The notes: a model not told the origin generated them from the sequence alone. 7,764 nt of DNA from Candidatus Aenigmatarchaeota archaeon (GCA_023128965.1 JAGMCY010000086.1:1-7764), one strand, 5' to 3'; numbered from the stretch's first letter, positions 1 to 5,891 are shown. Numbers and translations are program-made.

Positions 1-397
1 AAAAATTATCATTATATACCAAAACAAAACCGGGATTCTCTAGTTGCTGGCTGAAGCCCGTTTTAGTGAAAGATACACCTAGCGTGTCAGCGACTTCCTT
101 CACCAATGGCTCCATCTCCTCGCAGTTAGCGCAGCCGGACGGTGAAATGAAAATGAGCTGGTCATTCGTCGTTCCGGGCTCAGCGACCGAATAACCTGTT
201 ATTGCAGGGCTGGCAAATAACCCTGCCCCGAAAAAGATTGCGGCGACCACAATAGAGTAAACCATTATTTTTTTCGTGCTCACCTCACCGGGTTTCACAA
301 CCCTCGCTTCAGAGACTTTCTCCTTTTTCGGTCTTTCCCTTTCTTCTGCTTTTTCCTTAACTTCAAAACCAGCTTCCCTTTTTCTTCGTTTGGACAT
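1..397 (-). CDS. Membrane-anchored thioredoxin-like protein, partial (C-terminus beyond the window)
   Basis: Not in full view: the reading frame is open from the ATG at 397 to the left edge (132 codons), so the C-terminus is missing. Residues 1-43 are highly charged (Lys/Arg/Glu) and should be cytoplasmic. About 45-64 form one hydrophobic membrane segment, followed by ITGYSV at 66-71. From about 80 the sequence resembles the start of a thioredoxin fold: strand LIFISPS, then a CANC active-site motif (Cys89, Cys92), then a helix (EEMEPLVKEVADTLG). The topology puts the redox domain outside the cell, so it is unlikely to be the reductant of the cytosolic NrdJ. It lies 80 bp downstream of the DUF4430 gene on the same strand but has its own TATA-like box about 25 bp before the ATG, suggesting a leaderless transcript. 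Thioredoxin-like assignment is fairly sure from the CxxC context; substrate unknown. Confidence 0.75.
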   Translation of the reverse strand, partial: MSKRRKREAGFEVKEKAEERERPKKEKVSEARVVKPGEVSTKKIMVYSIVVAAIFFGAGLFASPAITGYSVAEPGTTNDQLIFISPSGCANCEEMEPLVKEVADTLGVSFTKTGFSQQLENPGFVLVYNDNF

Positions 398-411
398 AGA
401 TTACTTATTAA

Positions 412-426
412 CCTTATATATTTAAA
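412..426 (-). promoter_or_regulatory. Archaeal TATA-like promoter for the thioredoxin-like gene
   Basis: On the minus strand this AT-rich element reads TTTAAATATATAAGG. Its core TTTAAATA (419-426) is centred about 25 bp upstream of the ATG at 397, the usual archaeal TATA-to-start distance. Transcription would begin at or next to the start codon, and no Shine-Dalgarno site is present, which fits a leaderless mRNA. The 398-477 gap is otherwise AT-rich and holds no gene. Confidence 0.5.
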
Positions 427-477
427 TATCTTTCTATACTTCACTATATGGTAATAACATTAGTACACTATACTTGA

Positions 478-885
478 TTAAAAATACCCAGCTGCTTCTT
501 CCGTTGTCAGGTATCTGAACGCTATCACATCGCCGTCAACCGGGTGGTAATAAGCGCAACCGACATTAGGCATCTCATCGTTCACGAAGTAGAGCCAGTA
601 ATGGTTTTCATCCTGCTTAACGTTGTTTATCCCCGTAATGTAAGCACCCATCTCATTTGCCTCGTAATCGACAGTCGCCACCCTCTTGAGGGAATCGAAC
701 GCTGATTCTCTCGGGCCGATTTCCACATCAAATGTCTCTTCGTTTTCACCGTAATCTATGTTAACCTGAACCTCTCGGCTTCCTCCATCTGAAACGATAA
801 AACCAGTTATCTGAGCGAGACCGAAGCTTCCCAGAGCGACCAGCGCGACCACCAAAACGCCTGCTAGCAAGTACCTTAAGTTCAT
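478..885 (-). CDS. DUF4430 (transcobalamin C-terminal-like) extracytoplasmic protein
   Basis: A 135-residue secreted or membrane-anchored protein. Residues 5-24 are a hydrophobic signal/anchor, followed by ITGFIV (26-31). The rest resembles the DUF4430 domain: a strand at 38-44, the SAFDSLKR helix (61-68), and the typical C-terminal block with WLYFVND (97-103), an aromatic pair, then DGDVIAFRY (117-125). This domain is related to the C-terminal domain of vertebrate transcobalamin and intrinsic factor, and in bacteria it is often found beside ECF S components. Here it directly follows an S component in an operon with CobO and a B12-dependent reductase, so corrinoid capture at the cell surface is a reasonable inference, not shown. 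It has a single Cys (110) where the family usually does not. The start is set by AGGAGGA 8-9 nt upstream, although it lies inside the previous reading frame. Confidence 0.82.
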   Translation of the reverse strand: MNLRYLLAGVLVVALVALGSFGLAQITGFIVSDGGSREVQVNIDYGENEETFDVEIGPRESAFDSLKRVATVDYEANEMGAYITGINNVKQDENHYWLYFVNDEMPNVGCAYYHPVDGDVIAFRYLTTEEAAGYF

Positions 886-1465
886 ACAGGATGTCCTCCT
901 TATTTAATTCAGAGAGCTTATCTTTAAATCCGTATATCACAAGCGAAAAACCAAAACTGCTGCCTATGTGGATCAGGGTAAAAGGCAGGGCAGCGAGGAA
1001 CGCGAATTCCAGCGAGAAAAAACCGAACAGGAAGATCCATGTGAAGTTGACCGCGATTTCATAGAAAACCGTTCCGATGATAACGGCTGTGAAGAACGAG
1101 TATTTGGATTTCGAAATCCCCCCAAGGGCGGAACCTGTCAAGGCAGCGAGGCCCGTCCCCGCGACCTGGAAAATCGTCCAGGGCCCCTGCAGGCCCCACA
1201 CGAAGAAGTTCGAAAGGTAGAACGCCCCCATCCCGGAAGGGAGGGCGTATCTGTAGCCGAGAAAAAACCCTATAGCTATCGCGAGCGGGACGATGGGCTC
1301 CACGCTCGGAAGCCATTGAAAAGCGAACCTCCCGAAAATCCCTATCCCCGTGAGGAGCGAGAGTTTGAGCGCGATCGCAAGCAGATTCTTCTGCCTGAGC
1401 TTTTGAAAGGTTAGGGTCAGCGTGCTCTGCTCGTCCTTGGCTTTCTGTTCTGTTTCCTGTTCCAT
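761..1465 (-). CDS. ECF transporter S component, probably for a corrinoid (cobalamin)
   Basis: An integral membrane protein of 234 residues. The N-terminal 25 are polar, then about six hydrophobic segments follow (about 28-48, 56-72, 78-92, 98-118, 122-150, 152-180). The block GRFAFQWLPSVEP (45-57) and the SNFF...GLQGPWTIFQ stretch (85-100) match the pattern of a family of substrate-binding S components of energy-coupling factor importers that I recall next to DUF4430 genes in Firmicutes. S components bind the vitamin and dock to a shared T/A/A' module, which is not in this window. Position between cobO/dut and the DUF4430 gene suggests a corrinoid as substrate; ECF-CbrT is a known B12 importer, but direct homology to CbrT cannot be judged here. 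The ATG at 1465 lies 4 nt after the dut stop, with GAGGA upstream. Odd: residues 194-234 overlap the DUF4430 gene out of frame and are Arg/Gly/Ser-rich, so the true end may be near residue 190. Confidence 0.75.
   Translation of the reverse strand: MEQETEQKAKDEQSTLTLTFQKLRQKNLLAIALKLSLLTGIGIFGRFAFQWLPSVEPIVPLAIAIGFFLGYRYALPSGMGAFYLSNFFVWGLQGPWTIFQVAGTGLAALTGSALGGISKSKYSFFTAVIIGTVFYEIAVNFTWIFLFGFFSLEFAFLAALPFTLIHIGSSFGFSLVIYGFKDKLSELNKEDILYELKVLASRRFGGRAGRSGKLRSRSDNWFYRFRWRKPRGSG
891..900 (-). promoter_or_regulatory. Shine-Dalgarno site of the DUF4430 gene
   Basis: The minus strand reads AGGAGGACAT, a strong ribosome site ending about 8 nt before the ATG at 885. It supports this start even though the upstream S-component frame runs through it for another 125 nt. 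Confidence 0.65.
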
Positions 1466-1469
1466 GTTA

Positions 1470-1982
1470 TCAGTCCTCGTGCGTTCTGCTGCCCGTGATT
1501 TCCTTCTGATCTGCGTATTTGCCAGAATAACCCTCGCTCTCGCTGTCGAGCCTCAAAAGTATGAGCTGGAAGAACCTCGTCCCGGGCTTTATCTTTACGG
1601 GGGAATCATTCGGGTTGAAAACGCTGAGGGTTAATGTGCCTTTGAAACCGGGATCCACCCAGCCCGCGTTGTTCAGCATCACCCCAATCCTCGAGAGCGA
1701 GCTCCTCAGTTTCGTTATCCCCCCGACATCATTCGGAAGCTCAACCCTTTCTTTCGTCCTCACCAGGACGTGCGTTTTCGGGGGAAGGACTATCTCGTTT
1801 CGCTGGACCTTCTCGTATTCCGGCTCCTTCCCGAAATCTATCTCCTCCCCCTTGGAAATCAGTATCTCGTCCGAGATCCTCAGGTCGATCGAGGCGGGCT
1901 GGATCTGTTCGGGATCCAGGGGCTCGACGACAAGACTCCCCGAATCCAGCAATTCCCTTATGGTCTTGCTTGATAATACCAT
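1470..1982 (-). CDS. dut: dUTP diphosphatase, archaeal type (dCTP deaminase/dUTPase family)
   Basis: 170 residues when started at the ATG at 1982, close to archaeal dUTPases. The enzyme would hydrolyse dUTP to dUMP and pyrophosphate, keeping uracil out of DNA and supplying thymidylate synthase. Visible family motifs: QPASIDLR (28-35), ELPNDV (81-86), the phosphate-binding KLRSSLSRIGV (91-101), AGWVDPGFKG (106-115) with the conserved Asp110, and the C-terminal GYSGKY (151-156). In dCTP deaminases the GxxxL strand after FKG carries a catalytic Glu (LE); here it is LTLSVFN with Ser120, as in archaeal dUTPases where this Glu is also absent. Deamination of dCTP is therefore unlikely. GAGGGAT three nt before the ATG at 1982 overlaps the cobO stop and decides the start over an in-frame TTG at 1994. 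Automated annotation may call it dCTP deaminase. Confidence 0.85.
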   Translation of the reverse strand: MVLSSKTIRELLDSGSLVVEPLDPEQIQPASIDLRISDEILISKGEEIDFGKEPEYEKVQRNEIVLPPKTHVLVRTKERVELPNDVGGITKLRSSLSRIGVMLNNAGWVDPGFKGTLTLSVFNPNDSPVKIKPGTRFFQLILLRLDSESEGYSGKYADQKEITGSRTHED

Positions 1983-1990
1983 GAAATCCC

Positions 1991-2506
1991 TCAATATTCA
2001 AGACCCTTCTCCGCCTTCTTCCCCTTTTTGAAAGGATGCTTCACGTCCCTCATTTCCGTTACCAGGTCTGCCTTTTCCATGAGTTTCTTCGTCGCGCCCC
2101 TCCCTGTTAGGACAAGGTTCGTCTTGTCAGGAAGCTTATTCAAGAGTTCCAGGACTTCCCTTTCCTCGATCATCCCGGCAGAGAGCGCGACATTGACCTC
2201 GTCGAGAATGAGCAGATCAGGCCTGTACGATCTCGTCAGCAGGCGTTTCGCGTAGAACAGGGCTTCCTTCGCCTGTTCGATGTCCTCTTTCGAGGGGTTT
2301 TTCAGATCCACGAAATCCTCTGACCCGAACTGGACTATTTCGAAACCGGGGAGGTTTTTCTTGAGCAGCAGTTCCCCTGTCTTCCTCCCTTTAAGGAACT
2401 GCACGATCACCACGCTCTTTCCATACCCCAGGAATCTGACAGCCATTCCGAAAGCGGCGGAAGTCTTGCCTTTCCCCTTTCCCGTGAACACGCATGCTAT
2501 ACCCAT
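1991..2506 (-). CDS. cobO: Corrinoid adenosyltransferase CobO/BtuR/CobA family
   Basis: A 171-residue cytosolic enzyme that transfers the adenosyl group of ATP to reduced Co(I) corrinoid, giving adenosylcobalamin, the cofactor of the NrdJ encoded just upstream. Motifs: P-loop GKGKGKTS (9-16), VQFLKG (35-40), Walker-B-like DLLILDEVN (97-105), LVLTGRGA (131-138), and the family C-terminal signature VKHPFKKGKKAEKGLE (155-170). Length is normal for the family. The ATG follows the nrdJ stop with one base between (TGATATG) and has GAGGTG 8 nt upstream, so translation is probably coupled. No other corrinoid synthesis genes are in the window, which fits salvage of imported corrinoid. Confidence 0.95.
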   Translation of the reverse strand: MGIACVFTGKGKGKTSAAFGMAVRFLGYGKSVVIVQFLKGRKTGELLLKKNLPGFEIVQFGSEDFVDLKNPSKEDIEQAKEALFYAKRLLTRSYRPDLLILDEVNVALSAGMIEEREVLELLNKLPDKTNLVLTGRGATKKLMEKADLVTEMRDVKHPFKKGKKAEKGLEY

Positions 2507-2507
2507 A

Positions 2508-4883
2508 TCAACCGCACCTCGAATACCCGCAATTCAGGCAGGTGTAGCATCCCTCTGCGAAGTAAAGCTTGGATTTGCATGAAGGACAGGTCTCCTCGGA
2601 CTCTCTCAGTTCCTTCTTCTCCTTGTCGTTCTTGACGTACTTTATCTTCTTCCTCTTCTCCTCCCCTATGTGTATCACCTGGACGACCTTGCTCATGTCG
2701 CGGTAGATCGTTATCCCCTTGCATTTCAGCTTGTAAGCGAGTTCGTACACCCTCTCGATGTCCTTTATCCCTGCCTCGCTTCGTAAGTTTATGGTCTTGC
2801 TCACAGCATTGTCCGTGTGTTTCTGGAAGGCAGCCTGCATCCTTATGTGCCATTCGTAGTCCACGTCATGCGCTGTTTTGAAGAGATCTATCGCTTCTTT
2901 CGGAACGCCTTCGATCCCCTCAAGCGAACCGGTTCTCGAGATTTCGTGCATGAGGTCTTCGGAATAGAATCCCTTCTCTTTAGCGTATTTCTCGAAGAGG
3001 TTGTTAACCTCGACAAGCTCGTCTTCCCCGCTCAGGACGTTCTTCCTCACGAAGGCGACGGCGAACAAAGGCTCGATCCCGCTCGAACAGTTCGAGATGA
3101 TGCTTATCGTTCCCGTGGGGGCGATAGTTGTCACGGTCGCGTTTCTCATGTGTTTATACCTTTTCTTGTCCCAGACGCTTCCCTTGAAGTTCGGGAAGCT
3201 CCCCTTGTCTTTTCCGAGCTCTACCGATTTCTCCCTCGCTACTTCCGTCACGAACTTCATAACCTTCTCCCCGAGTTTCAGGGCTTCCTCCGAGTCGTAT
3301 CTGATCCCGAGTTTGATGAACATGTCAGCGAAGCCCATCACACCCAGGCCTATCTTCCTGTTCGCGTGGGTCATGAACTCTATCTGCTTGATGGGATACG
3401 AATTCGCGTCTATCACATTGTCAAGGAAATGGGTTGAGGATTTAACGACCATCTTCAGCCTTTCCCAGTCTATCTCCTTTCGCCCGTCCTTGACCATTTT
3501 GGAAAGGTTTACCGATCCCAGATTGCAGGATTCGTACGAAAGCAACGGCTGCTCTCCGCAAGGATTAGTCGCCTCTATGTCCCCTATGTGAGGGGTCTGG
3601 TTATGCTTGTTGACCTCGTCTATGAATATCATGCCCGGATCCCCTGTCTTCCATGCTTGATAGGTGATCATCTCCCAGACCTGGCGTGCGAACAGCTTTT
3701 TGAACACCTTCCCCGTTCTCGGGCTTACCAGCTCGTATTCACCGTTATTTTCGAGGGCTTTCATGAATTTGTCAGTGGCGGCGACCGAGATGTTGAAGTT
3801 CGTGAGTATCCGGTTCTCGCTGTCCTTAGAGGTCACGAAGTCGAGAATGTCCGGGTGGTCTATCCTCATGATCCCCATATTAGCGCCCCTACGTTTCCCG
3901 CCCTGTTTTATCACATCCGTTGCGACGTCAAAGACCCTCATGAAGGAGAGCGGGCCTGAGGCGATCCCCTTCGTTGATTTCACCATGTCCCCGTTCGGCC
4001 TGAGCCCGGAGAAAGAAAATCCAGTCCCTCCACCGGACTGGTGTATCAAGGCTGTGTGCTTCAGCGTGTCGAATATGCTGTCAAGGGCATCCCCAACGGG
4101 GAGGACGAAGCAAGCGGAAAGCTGACCCAGGTAGGCGCCCGCGTTCATCAGTGTCGGGGAATTGGGCATGAATTCGAACTTCGTCATCACATCGTAAAAC
4201 TCGTTTTCCCTTGCCTTTATCTCGTCCCATTTGTTCTTCAGTATCTCGAGCATCTCATTGAACGTGACTTTCATCTGTTTCCTGAGGTTGAGCCTCTGAT
4301 ACGCTTTGTGGAGCATCCGGACGTTGTTTATGTTCAACATCATGTCCTTCGCTTTTTTCGGAAGGCCTTCGAGTTCCGGGAGCTGCTTAATTGTCTGCTT
4401 CTTGTCTTTATCGAAAACCTTTTCATGATAAAGAATGTCAACGAGGGCGAGATGGCGGGCAACCCTCCTGAAAAGCTCGCCCGTGGATTCCGTCACATTC
4501 CCCTCCTCATCCTTAAGCAAATACCTCGCTTTCAGAACCTTTATCGTGTTAACGGGGAGCTTGAGTTCGTCCCTCACGCCCAGTATCTCCTTCGCCTCCC
4601 TGACCCTTTCCCTTTCCTTCCTGTAGATGATATACGCCTTCGCTGTCTTCGCATGCCCATTCTCTATTAAAACTTTCTCTACCATGTCCTGCACGTCCTC
4701 CACAGAGGGGACTTCTTTAGGGAACTTTTCTTCCAGTTTCTGAACGACCTGCACAGTCAACACCTTCGCTAATTCATAATTCTCCCCTCCGACCGCCTTT
4801 GCGGCCCTGAAGATCGCATTCGTTATATTCTCCTTTTCAAAATCCACGATCCTTCCGTCCCTTTTCCTCACGCTCTTTATCAT
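2508..4883 (-). CDS. nrdJ: Class II (adenosylcobalamin-dependent) ribonucleotide reductase
   Basis: 791 residues from the ATG at 4883. It reduces ribonucleotides to deoxyribonucleotides using a thiyl radical generated by adenosylcobalamin, without oxygen. Domains: N-terminal ATP-cone (about 1-95) for allosteric control by ATP/dATP, then the ten-stranded barrel. Key residues: redox Cys258 in LSACFVLP, HQSGGGTGFSFS (281-292), NPCGE (440-444) with the thiyl-radical Cys442 and Glu444, second redox Cys453 in ESCNLGSVNL, and the PTGTISII loop (589-596). The C-terminal tail has six Cys (766, 769, 779, 782, 785, 790): CPSC and CLNC look like a small zinc site, and CGYSRCG supplies the terminal pair that re-reduces the active site. 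No intein or missing catalytic residue is seen. GAGGTGAT three nt before the ATG at 4883 decides the start over an in-frame ATG at 4904, which lies inside nrdR. Confidence 0.97.
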   Translation of the reverse strand: MIKSVRKRDGRIVDFEKENITNAIFRAAKAVGGENYELAKVLTVQVVQKLEEKFPKEVPSVEDVQDMVEKVLIENGHAKTAKAYIIYRKERERVREAKEILGVRDELKLPVNTIKVLKARYLLKDEEGNVTESTGELFRRVARHLALVDILYHEKVFDKDKKQTIKQLPELEGLPKKAKDMMLNINNVRMLHKAYQRLNLRKQMKVTFNEMLEILKNKWDEIKARENEFYDVMTKFEFMPNSPTLMNAGAYLGQLSACFVLPVGDALDSIFDTLKHTALIHQSGGGTGFSFSGLRPNGDMVKSTKGIASGPLSFMRVFDVATDVIKQGGKRRGANMGIMRIDHPDILDFVTSKDSENRILTNFNISVAATDKFMKALENNGEYELVSPRTGKVFKKLFARQVWEMITYQAWKTGDPGMIFIDEVNKHNQTPHIGDIEATNPCGEQPLLSYESCNLGSVNLSKMVKDGRKEIDWERLKMVVKSSTHFLDNVIDANSYPIKQIEFMTHANRKIGLGVMGFADMFIKLGIRYDSEEALKLGEKVMKFVTEVAREKSVELGKDKGSFPNFKGSVWDKKRYKHMRNATVTTIAPTGTISIISNCSSGIEPLFAVAFVRKNVLSGEDELVEVNNLFEKYAKEKGFYSEDLMHEISRTGSLEGIEGVPKEAIDLFKTAHDVDYEWHIRMQAAFQKHTDNAVSKTINLRSEAGIKDIERVYELAYKLKCKGITIYRDMSKVVQVIHIGEEKRKKIKYVKNDKEKKELRESEETCPSCKSKLYFAEGCYTCLNCGYSRCG

Positions 4884-4886
4884 CCA

Positions 4887-4894
4887 ATCACCTC
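4887..4894 (-). promoter_or_regulatory. Shine-Dalgarno site of nrdJ, overlapping the nrdR stop
   Basis: The minus strand reads GAGGTGAT, a perfect match to the archaeal 16S 3' end, three nt before the nrdJ ATG. The TGA inside it is the nrdR stop codon, an arrangement that should couple the two translations. The same nesting of ribosome site and upstream stop recurs at cobO/dut. Confidence 0.8.
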
Positions 4895-5343
4895 TTTTTT
4901 CCACCCAGTTTTTTCAGCTCGTTCTCAAAGCTTTCCAGGTCAGCGAATTCCCGGTAAACGGAAGCGAACCTTATGTAAGCGACCTTGTCCGTCCGCTTGA
5001 GTTTTTTCATGACGAGCCCTCCTATCCTCTTGCTCGGTATCTCCACCTGATCTTCATTCCTCAGTTCGGTTTCTATTTCGTCGACGATCTTCTCGATCGT
5101 CTCGTTCGTTATCGGGCGCTTCTCGCAGGCCTTGAGAATTCCTCCCTTAAGCTTGTTCCTGTCGAACCTCTCCCTTCTCCCCTCTTTCTTCACGACAATC
5201 AGGTCAGCGGATTCGATCCTTTCATACGTGGTGAACCTCTTCTCGCATTTCAGACACTCCCTCCTCCTCCTGACGGATTTCTCATCCGATTCTCTTTTAT
5301 CAATAACCTTCAATTCCTCACTCGCGCAGTACGGACATATCAT
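4888..5343 (-). CDS. nrdR: Transcriptional repressor NrdR of ribonucleotide reductase genes
   Basis: 151 residues, the normal NrdR length, when started at the ATG at 5343 (MICPYC). It senses ATP/dATP and represses ribonucleotide reductase genes when dNTPs are ample. N-terminal zinc ribbon: CPYC (Cys3, Cys6) and CLKC (Cys30, Cys33) with the DNA-contacting SVRRRRECLKCEKRFTTYER stretch between and after. Residues 49-139 form an ATP-cone (VVKKEGRRERFDRNKL, ACEKRP, RFASVYREF), the same domain type as at the NrdJ N-terminus. It heads the nrdJ operon and is preceded by two NrdR boxes, so autoregulation is likely. An upstream in-frame ATG at 5385 would put the NrdR box within the coding region and lacks the family start; GGTGA three nt before 5343 supports the shorter form. 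NrdR is common in bacteria and sporadic in archaea. Confidence 0.96.
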   Translation of the reverse strand: MICPYCASEELKVIDKRESDEKSVRRRRECLKCEKRFTTYERIESADLIVVKKEGRRERFDRNKLKGGILKACEKRPITNETIEKIVDEIETELRNEDQVEIPSKRIGGLVMKKLKRTDKVAYIRFASVYREFADLESFENELKKLGGKKR

Positions 5344-5381
5344 TTTCACCACTTTTCCACGATTTTCACTACCGGTTAAAA

Positions 5382-5397
5382 ACACAATATATTGTGT
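5382..5397. promoter_or_regulatory. NrdR box 1 (proximal), inside a 22-bp perfect palindrome
   Basis: The sequence ACACAATATATTGTGT fits the published bacterial NrdR-box consensus (acaCwAtATaTwGtgt) at every position and is self-complementary. The palindrome extends three more bases each side (5379-5400). It lies 39 bp upstream of the nrdR ATG. Confidence 0.92.
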
Positions 5398-5450
5398 TTT
5401 AATAATTTAAATAACCAATATATTGTAGGTGAAGGTTATATATAAACTTT
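5398..5450 (-). promoter_or_regulatory. Promoter region of the nrdR-nrdJ operon
   Basis: Two TATA-like elements are present on the minus strand. ATTTAAAT lies in the spacer between the two NrdR boxes (about 5403-5412) and would start transcription near 5380, with a leader of about 40 nt. TTTATATATAACC (about 5436-5448) would start it near 5415, inside box 2. In either case bound NrdR would block TBP/TFB or the start site, so repression is expected. Which element is used cannot be told by eye. Confidence 0.55.
5413..5428. promoter_or_regulatory. NrdR box 2 (distal)
   Basis: AACCAATATATTGTAG keeps the CAATATATTG core of box 1 (10-bp palindrome) with degenerate flanks. Its centre is 31 bp from that of box 1, with a 15-bp gap, matching the three-helical-turn spacing of paired NrdR boxes in bacteria. 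Confidence 0.88.
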
Positions 5451-5499
5451 TCTATTCTGAAAAATATATTTTAAAACTGCGATGGGAATTTTGTTTTTT

Positions 5500-5565
5500 A
5501 TGGAAGTTCAAATATATCAATTTAAAACTACTTCTCTAATTTATCAAGGTAATTTCAAGAGGTGA
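5500..5565 (+). other. Possible 21-codon leader ORF
   Basis: An ATG at 5500 opens a 21-codon frame starting MEVQIYQFK and ending at a TGA (5563-5565) that is part of the GAGGTGA ribosome site of the next gene. A TATA-like TATATTTTAAAA (5465-5476) lies about 28 bp upstream of this ATG, as for a leaderless transcript. A second TATA-like element (5519-5528) inside the ORF could instead serve the downstream gene alone. No family recognised; may be chance in AT-rich DNA. Confidence 0.2.
5519..5528 (+). promoter_or_regulatory. TATA-like element upstream of the 73-residue gene
   Basis: AATTTAAAAC, followed by a predicted start about 25 bp on (near 5550) and a ribosome site at 5559, giving a short leader. 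The 5429-5569 stretch is strongly AT-rich and holds several TATA-like runs, so the choice is uncertain. Confidence 0.35.
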
Positions 5566-5569
5566 AAGG

Positions 5570-5791
5570 ATGGTAGATGGAGAAAAGACTGAAGATGAAA
5601 AAATAAAGAAACAAGTACTCGCACAAATCGGTAACTATGTGGTGACGAGACATTATGATGACAAGGGCTGGGAGATGTTCGACGTATTCTTTGAACAGAA
5701 CCTGACCTCTGTTTCACTGACGCCAGAGGCCTTTGCAATAGTCAAAGAGCTGTTCGAAAAACTCATAAATAAAAAAGAAAGGCCGAAGTAG
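5570..5791 (+). CDS. Small protein of unknown function, weak PC4-like pattern
   Basis: 73 residues, no recognised family. A strong GAGGTGA site four nt upstream (5559-5565) supports the ATG at 5570. Residues 1-15 are charged; NYVVTRHYD (22-30) and WEMFDVFFEQN (34-44) look like beta strands, and VSLTPEAFAIVKELFEKLI (48-66) begins like a strand turning into an amphipathic helix. Strands followed by a [IV]SLTxExxxxLxxL helix are the layout of PC4/Sub1-type single-strand DNA-binding domains, but the basic residues that bind DNA are few, so this is only a suggestion. Transcribed divergently from nrdR; the NrdR boxes lie 140-190 bp upstream, probably too far to control it. Confidence 0.72.
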   Translation: MVDGEKTEDEKIKKQVLAQIGNYVVTRHYDDKGWEMFDVFFEQNLTSVSLTPEAFAIVKELFEKLINKKERPK

Positions 5792-5837
5792 ATAGATTGA
5801 GGTTTTGATGGAGGTTTAAACATTCATAACACCGTTA

Positions 5838-5849
5838 TATTTATAAACC
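5838..5849 (+). promoter_or_regulatory. TATA-like promoter of the HTH regulator gene
   Basis: TATTTATAAACC with core TTTATAAA (5840-5847), placing the start near 5870 and giving a leader of 20-30 nt before the ATG at 5892 or 5898. Confidence 0.5.
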
Positions 5850-5891
5850 CTTCCTCCAATTTATACAATTCGCGTTTAATTTCGAAAGTGA

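Noticed and set aside
434..475. CTATACTT direct repeats (434-441, 468-475) and CACTATA half sites as a second NrdR operator
   Set aside because: Only one half of each matches the NrdR box, spacing is 24-34 bp instead of 31, and there is no palindrome; probably chance in AT-rich DNA.
968..1414. Plus-strand open frame opposite the S component
   Set aside because: Very charged, Arg/Glu/Pro-rich antisense reading of a clear membrane-protein gene, with no promoter or ribosome site.
2817..4670. Several plus-strand open frames opposite nrdJ
   Set aside because: nrdJ is intact and unmistakable on the minus strand; these are shadows with no family features.
4904..4904. Longer nrdJ start at 4904
   Set aside because: It lies inside nrdR and ahead of the GAGGTGAT site; the ATG at 4883 has ideal spacing and gives the usual ATP-cone start.
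5344..5385. Longer nrdR start at 5385
   Set aside because: Would begin within the NrdR box; the family starts with M-x-CPYC, which is at 5343 with GGTGA just upstream.
5344..5450. Cobalamin riboswitch ahead of the operon
   Set aside because: The leader is only about 40-75 nt and AT-rich, with no B12-box-like sequence; too short for the known cobalamin aptamers.
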